From contig NZ_CP071060.1 in NCBI RefSeq assembly GCF_017161445.1, positions 2,914,001-2,978,000 on the forward strand: 64,000 bases of DNA, given 5' to 3'. Made by a program: the position numbers and the translations under genes. Of this stretch, positions 1 through 8,289 are shown one piece after another (position 1 is the first letter of the stretch; every line of letters begins with the position of its first letter). The DNA comes from Niveibacterium microcysteis (GTDB taxonomy: Bacteria; Pseudomonadota; Gammaproteobacteria; Burkholderiales; Rhodocyclaceae). Under the pieces are notes generated by a model that did no database searches, was not told the origin of the DNA, and saw nothing but the letters and a program-made list of their open reading frames with translations.

Positions 1-340
1 CGCGCTCAAGATCGTGCTCTTCGCAGTGGGCGATGTACAAGCGATAGGCCGAGAGCACCGACTCAAGTCCGCGTTGCCCGCCATGCTCTTGCAGAAACCG
101 ATGAAACCCCATGAACAGCGAAGCATGAATGTTCTGTTGCCAGGTCATGAACCAGTCGGTCGAGAACGGCAGCATGCCCTTCGGCGGCGATTCGCCGCGC
201 ACTTCCTTGTAGAGGCGCAGCAACCGCTCGCGCGACAAGGAGGTCTCCGCCTCCAGCATCTGCATGCGCGCCCCCATGCGAATCATCTCGATCGCACTCT
301 GGGTATCGATCGCATCCTGCACCACGCTTCGGGTTGCCAT
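1..340 (-). CDS. flhC: Flagellar transcriptional activator FlhC (3' end outside window)
   Basis: This is the N-terminal 113 codons of FlhC, the partner of FlhD in the FlhD4C2 activator of early flagellar genes. The reading frame from the ATG at 340 matches enteric FlhC closely, including the [11 protein letters not shown] stretch, the [20 protein letters not shown] stretch and [12 protein letters not shown], followed by the conserved helix with AYRLY. The zinc-binding four-cysteine region of the family lies beyond the left edge. It starts 10 nt after the flhD stop, so the two genes form one operon and are probably translated together. Identity is firm; only the C-terminal half is unseen. Confidence 0.95.
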   Translation of the reverse strand, partial: MATRSVVQDAIDTQSAIEMIRMGARMQMLEAETSLSRERLLRLYKEVRGESPPKGMLPFSTDWFMTWQQNIHASLFMGFHRFLQEHGGQRGLESVLSAYRLYIAHCEEHDLER

Positions 341-350
341 GGCGCGACCC

Positions 351-668
351 TCAGGCGAGGTTTTCGACCGGGCGGCTGGCCGCCAGGATTGCGGCGTGAA
401 TGCTTGCAACTGCGGGCTCGCGCTCGTGGTTGGCGAGCAGTTCGAGCAGCAGGCGCTCGTCGAAGCGGACCTGGCATAGCATCATGCCCGAGCTCGACAT
501 GCGCAGAATCTGCGCCGGAGAGAGCGACTCGAGCACATCGGCCGCGTCTTCACCCACACCCAGGCGGAACATGCCCGCCTGCCGGTCTTCCAGCAGCAGT
601 CGCTGGGCCAGCATCAGGTAGGACAGATTCAGTTCGCGGATCTCTTCCGCCAAGTTTGCCGTGCGCAT
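351..668 (-). CDS. flhD: Flagellar transcriptional activator FlhD
   Basis: A 105-residue FlhD, the DNA-bending and regulatory subunit of the FlhDC master activator of flagellar class II genes. The N-terminal helix [17 protein letters not shown] and the block [18 protein letters not shown] are typical of the family. The ATG at 668 is chosen because a strong ribosome site (GAGGAGG, 6 nt spacing) precedes it; the frame stays open upstream but has no signal there. The 176-bp gap to the HDOD gene upstream must hold the flhDC promoter and contains two dyads annotated separately. Confidence 0.95.
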   Translation of the reverse strand: MRTANLAEEIRELNLSYLMLAQRLLLEDRQAGMFRLGVGEDAADVLESLSPAQILRMSSSGMMLCQVRFDERLLLELLANHEREPAVASIHAAILAASRPVENLA

Positions 669-685
669 GGTGACCTCCTCAGTCC

Positions 686-702
686 GTCGCCTTTTTGGCG
701 AC
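686..702 (-). promoter_or_regulatory. Short stem-loop in the flhD leader
   Basis: On the minus strand, GTCGCC-AAAAA-GGCGAC gives a 6-bp stem with a 5-nt loop, 11 nt upstream of the GAGGAGG ribosome site of flhD. No T tract follows, so it is unlikely to be a terminator. GGA triplets lie just after the stem and within the ribosome site. That would suit post-transcriptional control of the CsrA type known for flhDC in enterics, but this is inference. Confidence 0.4.
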
Positions 703-793
703 TTATCGTGTGGAAGCAACAGTACCAACGGCACTCAGGAAACTTGAGTCGGGCGATTTCGGATAATCGCGTAGGCGAAAACGACCAGCGCCA

Positions 794-812
794 TGTAGGA
801 ATTTCACCTACA
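794..812. promoter_or_regulatory. Inverted repeat upstream of flhDC (candidate operator)
   Basis: TGTAGG-N7-CCTACA is a perfect 6-bp inverted repeat, 126 bp upstream of the flhD start and 33 bp past the end of the HDOD gene. Its shape resembles sites of LuxR/FixJ-type response regulators (the GacA site is TGTAAG-N6-CTTACA). The regulator is not identifiable from this window. Confidence 0.45.
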
Positions 813-844
813 CGGCGCAAAAATCGGAAACAAACCTCAAACAA

Positions 845-2863
845 TCAAGGCGTTACAACACCCTCTCGCTCCGAAAAAAGAGCAAAACCGGCCGCCCGGC
901 CTGTGCCGGCAACAGCGCCCTTTGAGGCAGAAAGTTCACTTGAGGCCTCGCTGATGAGGGTTTCAGGTGCACTCATCGACGAATTCCGCTGCGCCAACCC
1001 GATCTGGACAGCAATTCGAAGCTGGAGCCGATCAACCCGGAACGGCGTTGCCTCCACTTGCTGACGCAGACGCTCGGCAACAAGGCCCGCACCCTGCACA
1101 TCGGTGTCGGGACACAACACCGAAAACACGCCGTCGTCTGTTCGCGCCAACACATCGTGGGTGCGAAGGGCCTGCTTCAGGACACTGCCAACATGCTTGA
1201 CCACCGCGTCGCCAATCATCTGACCGTAGGTCGAGCGGATCTGGGCCAAGCCATCCACTTCGATCGCCATGCAAACCATCGGGCGCTGGCTGCGCGAAGC
1301 GGCCGACCACTCCTGCTCGACGCGATCGATGAAGTAGCGCCGGTTCGGCAGTGCCGTCAGCACATCGGTCAGCGCGACATCCTGCAAGCGGCGATTCGAG
1401 ACTGCCAATTCCGACGCGAAATGGCGGATCTCCTCGCGATCGCGCTCGATCTCTTCATGCAGCTTCACCACACGCAACCCGGCGCGCATACGCGCCAGCA
1501 GCACGCGGCCGTTGATCGGCTTGGTAATGAAGTCATCCACGCCACATTCGAAGGCTTCGACCAAACGCTGTTCGTTCTCATGGCTGGTCAGCACCAGCAC
1601 GTAGATGCTGCGCCCGACGCGCGTCTGCCGCAGCCGCTCTACAAGCTTCAGGCCGCTGCCGTCGGACAAGGACCACTCGACGATCATCAAATGCGGCTGC
1701 GTCAGGATCGCCGCCTCGGCCGCCTGCGCGATCGTGTCGACCTCATGGACTTCATGGCCGGCGTCGTGGAGCAGCGTACGAATCGAGGCCCTCACCGCAG
1801 CGTCAGACTCAACCACCAGTACCCGCATATGGCGTTTTGCCGGTGGCGGCACGGCAACATCCGTTGGGGCCGCCACAGCGGGAGCCGCCTGCGTCACAGG
1901 CTCCGGCGCGGCCACTGCACTGCGCTCGACGAGGCTCGAAAAAGCGTCAATCTGGACGGGGGCTAGTTGCAGCAGCGACGACCACTCCGACCAATCGCGA
2001 ATCGCGGCGTCGCAGGTTTCATTCAATTCGGCGCCATCAATCTGCAGGCTTGAAGCCAGCGCGACGATAGACGGCACCCGCCGGGCATGTTCGCTCCGCT
2101 CGGTCTCGCAGAGGCGCCCAAGCTCAGCAGCCAAGGCCAGCGACCGACACAGCGTCGCCTCACGCGAATCATCCGCCGGCCAGGCATGTTCCGGCTGCCC
2201 ATGCACTGCTACCACCTGCGCGAAGGTACGCGGCATGCCCCAATCTGCAAGCATCAGACCGGACAGCTCACGGTGATCGAGCGCGAACGCGGCCTGCTCG
2301 CGCGCCACCAGCTCATCGGAACCGGCTGCACTCAGGCGCAGCAGGTCGCCGTACTGCTCTGGATACAAGGTGGCCATCGCCAGCTCGCCGATACGCGACA
2401 GCAAACCGACGCAATAGGCCTCGTCCGCAGGTGCCGCACGCGTACGCAGCGTGATCGCCTGCATCGCCGTGGCGCGCATGAGGGAGGAAGCCCAGAAACC
2501 CTCGTAGTCAAAGCTCTGGCATGCCCCACTGCGATGGCTCGACAGCAGCGAGAAGCCGAGCGCCAGCGCCCGCACCGCAGGCATGCCGAGCACCATCAGC
2601 GCATCCTGCACCGAGGCGATCGGATGGCGGCCGTAGCCAAGATGGCCGTTCGCGGCCTTGATCAGGCGCCCGACGAAAGCGGGGTCGGTCTTGATGATGC
2701 GACCCAGCTCGGCGATCGAAATATCGTCGCCTTGCGTGGCCCGCATGATCGCGAGCGCAACACCTTTAGGCGACGGCAGATTACCAGTCGCACGCAGACG
2801 CTCAAGCTTTGAGAGACCGTTCAGGGAAGCATTACCAGTCATGTAAGCGTCTTTTTGCTGCAT
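845..2863 (-). CDS. HDOD-receiver-GGDEF protein with degenerate receiver and GGDEF sites
   Basis: A predicted 672-residue cytoplasmic signalling protein. Residues about 20-220 form an HDOD domain (for example the PSPKGVALAIMRAT region). A Pro/Ala-rich linker follows, then a receiver domain at about 345-465 and a GGDEF-fold domain at about 500-660. The receiver keeps the conserved Thr (VLTS) and Lys (TKPI), but the phospho-acceptor Asp is Glu (MIVEWSL) and the acidic pair is Glu-Ser (VVESD). The GGDEF signature is replaced by DDGVF (ARTDDGVFSVL), so cyclase activity is not expected. The frame is open far upstream, antisense to the Nudix gene. I place the start at the ATG at 2863, although the ATG at 2842 is equally possible; both have weak ribosome sites. 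It lies directly upstream of flhDC, which suggests a link to motility control. Confidence 0.85.
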   Translation of the reverse strand: MQQKDAYMTGNASLNGLSKLERLRATGNLPSPKGVALAIMRATQGDDISIAELGRIIKTDPAFVGRLIKAANGHLGYGRHPIASVQDALMVLGMPAVRALALGFSLLSSHRSGACQSFDYEGFWASSLMRATAMQAITLRTRAAPADEAYCVGLLSRIGELAMATLYPEQYGDLLRLSAAGSDELVAREQAAFALDHRELSGLMLADWGMPRTFAQVVAVHGQPEHAWPADDSREATLCRSLALAAELGRLCETERSEHARRVPSIVALASSLQIDGAELNETCDAAIRDWSEWSSLLQLAPVQIDAFSSLVERSAVAAPEPVTQAAPAVAAPTDVAVPPPAKRHMRVLVVESDAAVRASIRTLLHDAGHEVHEVDTIAQAAEAAILTQPHLMIVEWSLSDGSGLKLVERLRQTRVGRSIYVLVLTSHENEQRLVEAFECGVDDFITKPINGRVLLARMRAGLRVVKLHEEIERDREEIRHFASELAVSNRRLQDVALTDVLTALPNRRYFIDRVEQEWSAASRSQRPMVCMAIEVDGLAQIRSTYGQMIGDAVVKHVGSVLKQALRTHDVLARTDDGVFSVLCPDTDVQGAGLVAERLRQQVEATPFRVDRLQLRIAVQIGLAQRNSSMSAPETLISEASSELSASKGAVAGTGRAAGFALFSEREGVVTP

Positions 2864-2983
2864 TCGCTCGATTAACGACCGGCACTCGCAGAACTTTAGG
2901 GCTGCTCTCGCAAACGCTGCGCCGCCCCGCACCAGCCCTGGTTTACAATCGCCGCTGCTCGCGCCCCTCCTGAAAACCAGGCC

Positions 2984-3529
2984 ATGAACTTCTGCTCCCA
3001 ATGCGGCGCCCCGGTCGCGCACCGGATCCCTCCCGGCGACACGCTGCCCCGGCACGTCTGCGATGCCTGCGGGACGATCCATTACAGCAACCCGAAGATG
3101 GTCGTCGGCGCCATTCCCGAGTGGGAAGACCGCATCCTGCTGTGCCGCCGCGCCATCGAGCCCCGCTATGGCAAGTGGACGCTGCCCGCTGGCTTCATGG
3201 AAAACGACGAAACCACTGCGCAAGCGGCGGCCAGAGAAACTGCCGAAGAAGCCTGCGCGCGAATCGATGTCGGCGACATGTATTCGCTGATCAACGTCGC
3301 GCACATCAGCCAGGTCCATATCCTGTACCGCGCACGCTTGCTGGATCTCGACTTCCGGCCCGGAGAGGAGTCGCTTGAGACCCGCCTCTTCGCCGAGCAT
3401 GAAATCCCTTGGGACGAACTCGCCTTCCGCTCTGTCGCGATGACGCTGCGCCTTTACTTCGAGGATCGCCGCAAGGGGCAGTACCGCTTTCACGTCGCCG
3501 ACATCCCTGCCCCTACGACGCCCGCATGA
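2984..3529 (+). CDS. Nudix hydrolase with N-terminal zinc ribbon
   Basis: A 181-residue Nudix-superfamily hydrolase, expected to cleave a nucleoside-diphosphate-linked substrate that cannot be named from sequence. The N-terminus carries a zinc ribbon (CSQCG at residues 4-8 and CDACG at about 26-30). The Nudix box runs from about residue 69: G-x5-E-x7-RE-x2-EE is intact (GFMENDE, then RETAEE), while the usual Gly after EE is Cys. It ends in a 4-nt ATGA overlap with the HpnE-like gene, so the two are translationally coupled. Confidence 0.88.
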   Translation: MNFCSQCGAPVAHRIPPGDTLPRHVCDACGTIHYSNPKMVVGAIPEWEDRILLCRRAIEPRYGKWTLPAGFMENDETTAQAAARETAEEACARIDVGDMYSLINVAHISQVHILYRARLLDLDFRPGEESLETRLFAEHEIPWDELAFRSVAMTLRLYFEDRRKGQYRFHVADIPAPTTPA

Positions 3530-4854
3530 CGCCGCACGTTGCAATCATCGGCGGCGGCTGGGCCGGCCTGTCCTGCGCGGTTGAGCTCGCGCGCGCCGAC
3601 ATCCGCGTATCGGTTTTCGAAGGCAGCGCAACGCTGGGCGGGCGAGCCCGCGTGGTGGAAAAGGACGGTTGGCGCATCGACAACGGCCAGCACATCCTGA
3701 TCGGCGCCTACACCGAGACGCTCCGGATGCTGCGACTGCTTGGCGTAAGCCCGAAGCGCCTTTATTCGAGGCCGTTCTTCATTCACATTCCGGGCGTTCT
3801 TGATCTGCAGGCCGCGGATTTGCCCGCCCCCTTCCATCTCGCGGTCGGCCTGCTGAGAGCAAAGGGTCTGAGCTGGGCCGATCGTCGCGCAGCAGCGCGA
3901 TTGCTGTCACACCTCAAGCGCATCCGCTTCGTGCTCACCGAAGACGTCACCGTCAGTACGCTTCTCGATCGCACCGCGCAAACACCCACACTCCGCCGAC
4001 TGGTGTGGGAGCCGCTCTGCGTCGCGGCGCTGAACACACCCGCCGAACGCGCCTCCGCCCAGGTTTTCGCCAATGTGTTGCGCGACAGCGTTGCGGCTTC
4101 TGCAAGCGCGTCGGAGGTATTGATTCCGCGCATCGACCTGACCGAGCTGCTCCCTGTGCCGGCTGTGCTCTACCTGTCCCGCAAAGGGCAGAACGTGCAC
4201 ACGATGACGAAGATCCGCGGCATCGCGCGAACCGAACACGGCTTCAGCCTGGAAGGCGACCCCTTTGACGGGCGCTACAGCCATGTCGTGCTGGCGACAG
4301 CCCCGTGGCAGGTGTCCGGACTCACCGCAGAATTCAGCGAGATGGAGCGCCTGCGCAATCAGCTCGACGCCATGCGCCACGAAGCCATCACCACGGCCTA
4401 CCTTGCTTACGATCCGGCGATCCGGCTGGCACGGCCGATGATTGGCCTCGATGACGGGCTACTGCAGTGGGTGTTCGACCGCGGGCAACTTGGTGGCCCG
4501 GATGGCCTGCTCGCGGGCGTCGTGAGCGCCGCAGGCACTGAATTGAGCCGCGAGGAAATCGCACTTCGCGCCCATCAGGATATCGAGCGCCTCTTCGCCA
4601 CCGATTCCGCCCGTCTGCCAGCGCCCAAGTGGGCTCAGGTCATCACCGAGAAGCGCGCAACCTTTGCGTGCGAGCCCGGCGCGTTCCGGCCGATCACGAT
4701 GACACCGGTCAAGCAGCTCTACCTGGCCGGTGACTACGTGGCGTCCGACTATCCCGCCACGCTCGAGGGCGCGGTTCGCTCCGGCCTCCAGGCAGCCCGG
4801 ACGATCTTCCGCTCGGTGGGTGTGGCGCAGCCCACCCTCTTCAAGCTCGACTGA
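3526..4854 (+). CDS. hpnE: Hydroxysqualene dehydroxylase-like FAD oxidoreductase (HpnE)
   Basis: A 442-residue FAD-dependent amine-oxidase/desaturase-fold protein of the squalene-associated HpnE family, which makes squalene from hydroxysqualene for hopanoids. The N-terminal dinucleotide-binding motif is HVAIIGGGWAGLSCAVEL, followed by GGRARVVEKDGWRIDNGQH, which is characteristic. The C-terminus has the second FAD contact, LAGDYVASDYPATLEGAV. The ATG at 3526 overlaps the Nudix stop. HpnC and HpnD, the usual neighbours, are not in this window, so hopanoid involvement rests on family membership alone. It converges on the ykgJ-type gene with 4 nt between stop codons. Confidence 0.85.
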   Translation: MTPHVAIIGGGWAGLSCAVELARADIRVSVFEGSATLGGRARVVEKDGWRIDNGQHILIGAYTETLRMLRLLGVSPKRLYSRPFFIHIPGVLDLQAADLPAPFHLAVGLLRAKGLSWADRRAAARLLSHLKRIRFVLTEDVTVSTLLDRTAQTPTLRRLVWEPLCVAALNTPAERASAQVFANVLRDSVAASASASEVLIPRIDLTELLPVPAVLYLSRKGQNVHTMTKIRGIARTEHGFSLEGDPFDGRYSHVVLATAPWQVSGLTAEFSEMERLRNQLDAMRHEAITTAYLAYDPAIRLARPMIGLDDGLLQWVFDRGQLGGPDGLLAGVVSAAGTELSREEIALRAHQDIERLFATDSARLPAPKWAQVITEKRATFACEPGAFRPITMTPVKQLYLAGDYVASDYPATLEGAVRSGLQAARTIFRSVGVAQPTLFKLD

Positions 4855-4858
4855 TCAT

Positions 4859-5203
4859 TCAGGGCCGGAACACCGGGTCTGGCAGAGGCGCCAGCCCGTG
4901 GCGTGCGCGCGCCTGGTTGCAGGCAGCATTCAGCACGCCGAAGACGCCGTGCGGCGCAAACTCGCGACATGGCCCAGGACGCAGCTCATAGATGCCGCAA
5001 CGCACCGCCTCGCCGACCTTGCCAACCAGGGCCACGCAACGAGGCGGCGATCGGTCGGTGCCACGCATACGGCAGGTCGTCGCAGTTTCTTCATCGGCCA
5101 AAGCCTCGGGCACCGTACCGCCCGGCTCATCGTCACGTTCGGACACATGGAAGCTGACGCGGAACGCGGCGCAGCAAGCGCCGCAGCTCTGACAAAGGTC
5201 CAT
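4859..5203 (-). CDS. YkgJ-family cysteine cluster protein
   Basis: A 114-residue protein with an N-terminal cysteine cluster (CQSCGACC, residues 4-11) and further cysteines at CRMRG, RCVAL, RCGIY and PCREF. This pattern is typical of the YkgJ/Fe-S or zinc cluster family of unknown function. Its ATG directly follows the stop of the TrmB-like gene (TGA then ATG), so it is the third gene of a dusC/trmB-like/ykgJ operon. That suggests, without proving, a role near RNA modification or metal handling. Confidence 0.85.
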   Translation of the reverse strand: MDLCQSCGACCAAFRVSFHVSERDDEPGGTVPEALADEETATTCRMRGTDRSPPRCVALVGKVGEAVRCGIYELRPGPCREFAPHGVFGVLNAACNQARARHGLAPLPDPVFRP

Positions 5204-5878
5204 TCAGGCTCCTGCTGATTGCGTGTTCAGGTCGACGACGTAGCGCCAGAGGGTTTGCCCCGAATCACGATACTTGCGCTCGAAGGGCGTCAGCGGCGTT
5301 TCAGTCTCGAACGTGGAAACCGGCGCGTTCCGGCCACTGACTCGCGCCACCGCCCACGCAAACTCGTCCGCATAAATGCGCCAGTTGGTGCGTAGTTCAA
5401 GCGTGCCACCGAGCGCCAGCATGTCGGGGAAAACGGCGTGGCCGTGCCAGCGACGGGCCAGGTGACCGATCTTCGGCCACGGATTCGGGTATAGAAGAAA
5501 ATGCCGATCGAGCCGGATGCCGTCGGCCAGCAACAAGCGCCAGAAATCGACCAGATCGGCACGAACAAACACCGCATTGGGCGGTACTTCACCCGGTTTT
5601 CCGCGCTCGATGCGATCGGAAGATTGATCGACGCCCATCACGAAATGTTCGGGATACGCCCGCGCCAGCGCCAGCGTGCTCCAACCCACACCGCAACCGG
5701 CATCCAGCAGCAACGGCCGCTGGCGATCCCAACCCGCCATCACCGCCGCGTAGGCCTCTTGTGTCGCGGGTGATACGGGGCGGGTGAACGGCGCAGCCAG
5801 GTGCCGGTCGAGCAAACGCGCCAGGCCGGAATGGACATCGTCCTGCGCGGACCGGATGTCGCGCGAATTGGCATACAT
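5204..5878 (-). CDS. TrmB-like SAM-dependent methyltransferase
   Basis: A 224-residue class I methyltransferase of the TrmB (tRNA m7G46) superfamily. The SAM-binding motif is LLDAGCGVGWSTLALA, followed by the acidic MGVDQSS. The family's DPWPK signature appears as YPNPWPKIGHLARRW. Canonical TrmB has a basic KKRHHKRR segment there, so this looks like a divergent paralogue rather than the housekeeping enzyme; its substrate is probably tRNA but unproven. It overlaps the dusC stop by 1 nt and abuts the ykgJ-type gene. Confidence 0.8.
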   Translation of the reverse strand: MYANSRDIRSAQDDVHSGLARLLDRHLAAPFTRPVSPATQEAYAAVMAGWDRQRPLLLDAGCGVGWSTLALARAYPEHFVMGVDQSSDRIERGKPGEVPPNAVFVRADLVDFWRLLLADGIRLDRHFLLYPNPWPKIGHLARRWHGHAVFPDMLALGGTLELRTNWRIYADEFAWAVARVSGRNAPVSTFETETPLTPFERKYRDSGQTLWRYVVDLNTQSAGA

Positions 5879-6849
5879 CAGCCTGCCACTCCCACCGCAA
5901 TCGGCACGCCGTGATTGCGCATCACGTCCGCCACCAGATCAGCGTCGCGCAGCGGACGCACTTCCGCCAGCAAACGCTTGGCTTGGGGGTAATTGCGTTC
6001 CAGCAGATGCAACCATTGCTTGATGCGTCCCGGTGCATGACGGGCATCCAGCTTGATCAGCACGCGCCGCCAATACAACGCCAGCAACTCGAGCAACTCC
6101 GCCCAGCACGCATCAAGGCTGGGCGGCGCCTCGCCGCGAATACGCCGCGCAAGGAACGGGTCCGCCACTGCGCCGCGGCCCAGCATCACATCCACGCAGC
6201 CGCTCTCTGCCCGGCAGCGCGCCCAATCCTCTACGGTCCAGACTTCACCATTGGCAACGATCGGCACCGCAACCCGCTCGGCGATCCGTGCAATCTCACT
6301 CCAGTACGCTGGCGGCTTGTAGCGATCTTCTTTCGTGCGGGCATGGATTACCAGCTCATCGACCCCCCCGTCGGCGAGCGCGCGGGCACACTCCTCGGCG
6401 CGCGAGGCATCCTGAATGCCGAGGCGCATCTTTGCGGTGAAGGGAATGCTCCTCGGCACCACCGCTCGGACCGCCGCGGCAATCTGGAAGAGCAGCTCCG
6501 GCTCATCGAGCAGCGCAGCCCCGCCGCGATGGCGATTTACCGTCGGCGCAGGGCAGCCAAAGTTCAGATCAATCCCGGGCGGAGCCAGGCTGGCAAGGCG
6601 CGCTGCGTTGTCAGCCATGCAAGCGGGGTCGGAACCGAGCAATTGAACCCGCACCGGGGTTCCGGCGTAGGTACGCCCGCCGTTTTCAAGTTCGGGGCTG
6701 ATTCGCGTATAGCAGCGCGCCGGCAGCAGCGATCCGGAGATCCGCACGAACTCGGTCACGCAGTGGTCGTAGCCGCCCGGACGCGTCAAAACATCGCGCA
6801 TCACATCGTCGACCATCCCCTCCATCGGGGCCAAGAGCAGGCGAATCAT
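5878..6849 (-). CDS. dusC: tRNA-dihydrouridine synthase C
   Basis: A 323-residue FMN-dependent tRNA-dihydrouridine synthase, reducing uridines in the tRNA D-loop (U16 for DusC). The start MIRLLLAPMEGMVDDVMR is the usual Dus opening. The catalytic Cys lies in DLNFGCPAPTVNRHRGG, and TAKMRLG plus VIHARTKED are the FMN/substrate segments. The C-terminal helical domain (KQWLHLLERNYPQAKRL) places it in the DusC subgroup. It is the first gene of a three-gene overlapping operon with the TrmB-like methyltransferase and the cysteine-cluster protein. Confidence 0.92.
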   Translation of the reverse strand: MIRLLLAPMEGMVDDVMRDVLTRPGGYDHCVTEFVRISGSLLPARCYTRISPELENGGRTYAGTPVRVQLLGSDPACMADNAARLASLAPPGIDLNFGCPAPTVNRHRGGAALLDEPELLFQIAAAVRAVVPRSIPFTAKMRLGIQDASRAEECARALADGGVDELVIHARTKEDRYKPPAYWSEIARIAERVAVPIVANGEVWTVEDWARCRAESGCVDVMLGRGAVADPFLARRIRGEAPPSLDACWAELLELLALYWRRVLIKLDARHAPGRIKQWLHLLERNYPQAKRLLAEVRPLRDADLVADVMRNHGVPIAVGVAG

Positions 6850-6952
6850 GAATTCCTGAAAACAAAGGGCGTTGCTTGGGGGTCGCGCATTCTACCGGAG
6901 CCGCCCCGCACAGACTGGACATGTTGCAAGCGCGGCGCTTAGGCTCACGCAC

Positions 6953-8266
6953 ATGGAAAAACACGACGACACCCATCCGCACCGCCAACTCGCGCTGTGG
7001 TTGATTGGCGGCACGCTCGCCTGCCTCGCCGCGATCCTCGTCCTGCTCCATTACCTCGCACCACTCCCACCGCGAACGCTGACCATGACCACCGGCGCCT
7101 CGGGTGGTGCCTATGCGCTCTACGCAGAGCGTTATCGCGAGATCCTCGCGCGTCAGGGGGTCAAGCTGATCCTCAAGCCATCCAGCGGCACGATTGAAAA
7201 CCTGCGTCGACTCAAAGGCGTCGACGGCACAGCCGATGTCGGCTTTCTGCAGGGCGGCGTGCTGCACGAGCCTGAGTCGGAGGATCTCGTCACGCTCGGC
7301 GCGATGTACTACGAGCCCGTCTGGGTCTTCGTTCGCGACGATATCGACGTCAAGCGCATCGCAGATCTGCGGGGCCGCCGAGTCGCCATCGGCGTATCAG
7401 GCGGCGGTGCGCAACTGCTCGCGCTTGAAATCGCCAACCGCAACGGCATCGCGACCGACGATCCGAGCTTGCTTCCGATCGGCGGCGACGCTGCAATCAA
7501 GGCGCTTCAGCAACATGAGATCGACGCACTCGTAACCGTCAACGGCGCACAAGCACCGACTGTACAAACGCTGCTGCGCCTCAAGGGAGTTCGTCTGCTC
7601 GGCTTCGACCAATCGGCAGCCTATACCCGCCTGATGCCGCAACTGACCGATCTCACACTGCCGCGCGGCACGATCGATCTGGTCGCCGATCAACCACCAG
7701 AAGACCTGCACCTCGTCGCGCCCACCGCGAACCTCGTCGCGCGTCACGATCTGCACCCGGCCCTGGTCGCACTGCTGATGCAGGCGGCAAGCGAAATCCA
7801 CCGCACGCCAGGCTGGTTCGAAAAAGGCAACGAGTTTCCCGCCGCACGCGACCATGAACTACCGCAGAGCCCGGAAGCCACGCGTTTCTACCGTTCCGGC
7901 CCGCCTCTGCTGCAGCGCGTGCTGCCGTTCTGGGCAGCGGTGATGGTGGACCGTTTGCTATGGACACTGATTCCGCTGATGGCCTTGCTGGTGCCAACCA
8001 TGAAGCTGGCCCCTGCGCTGCTGCGTTGGCATGTACGCTCACGCATCTATCGTTGGTACGGCGAGCTGAAATTTCTCGAGGAGGAAGCGCGCCACGGCAA
8101 AGCAAGTGACGTCGGCCGCTGGAAGTCGCAACTGGACCTGATCGAGCAGCGCGCGCTTCGCAAGAAGGTGCCGCTTTCGTACGCCAACGAACTCTATATC
8201 CTGCGCGAGCATATCGCCTTGGTGCGGCAGATCATCGAGGGCCGGGGCGGCGCGAAGGAGCAGTGA
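6953..8266 (+). CDS. Membrane-anchored TAXI-family solute-binding protein
   Basis: A 437-residue protein. After an N-terminal transmembrane helix (about residues 11-35) comes a TAXI/TRAP-type periplasmic binding domain (MTTGASGGAYALYAERYREI, GTADVGFLQGG, then RRVAIGVSGGGAQ). A second membrane segment (about 325-352, LLWTLIPLMALLVPTM) is followed by about 75 cytoplasmic residues rich in charged helices. No TRAP membrane subunits are adjacent, so it may be an orphan receptor or may work with a distant transporter. The ATG at 6953 is chosen because the predicted transmembrane start follows directly; its ribosome site is poor. Confidence 0.85.
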   Translation: MEKHDDTHPHRQLALWLIGGTLACLAAILVLLHYLAPLPPRTLTMTTGASGGAYALYAERYREILARQGVKLILKPSSGTIENLRRLKGVDGTADVGFLQGGVLHEPESEDLVTLGAMYYEPVWVFVRDDIDVKRIADLRGRRVAIGVSGGGAQLLALEIANRNGIATDDPSLLPIGGDAAIKALQQHEIDALVTVNGAQAPTVQTLLRLKGVRLLGFDQSAAYTRLMPQLTDLTLPRGTIDLVADQPPEDLHLVAPTANLVARHDLHPALVALLMQAASEIHRTPGWFEKGNEFPAARDHELPQSPEATRFYRSGPPLLQRVLPFWAAVMVDRLLWTLIPLMALLVPTMKLAPALLRWHVRSRIYRWYGELKFLEEEARHGKASDVGRWKSQLDLIEQRALRKKVPLSYANELYILREHIALVRQIIEGRGGAKEQ

Positions 8267-8289
8267 TTCAGCGGAGAAAACAAAAAGAA

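Noticed and set aside
2864..3544. N-terminal extension of the HDOD gene to 3544
   Set aside because: The extension is exactly antisense to the Nudix gene and has no family similarity; the domain protein begins at 2863 or 2842.
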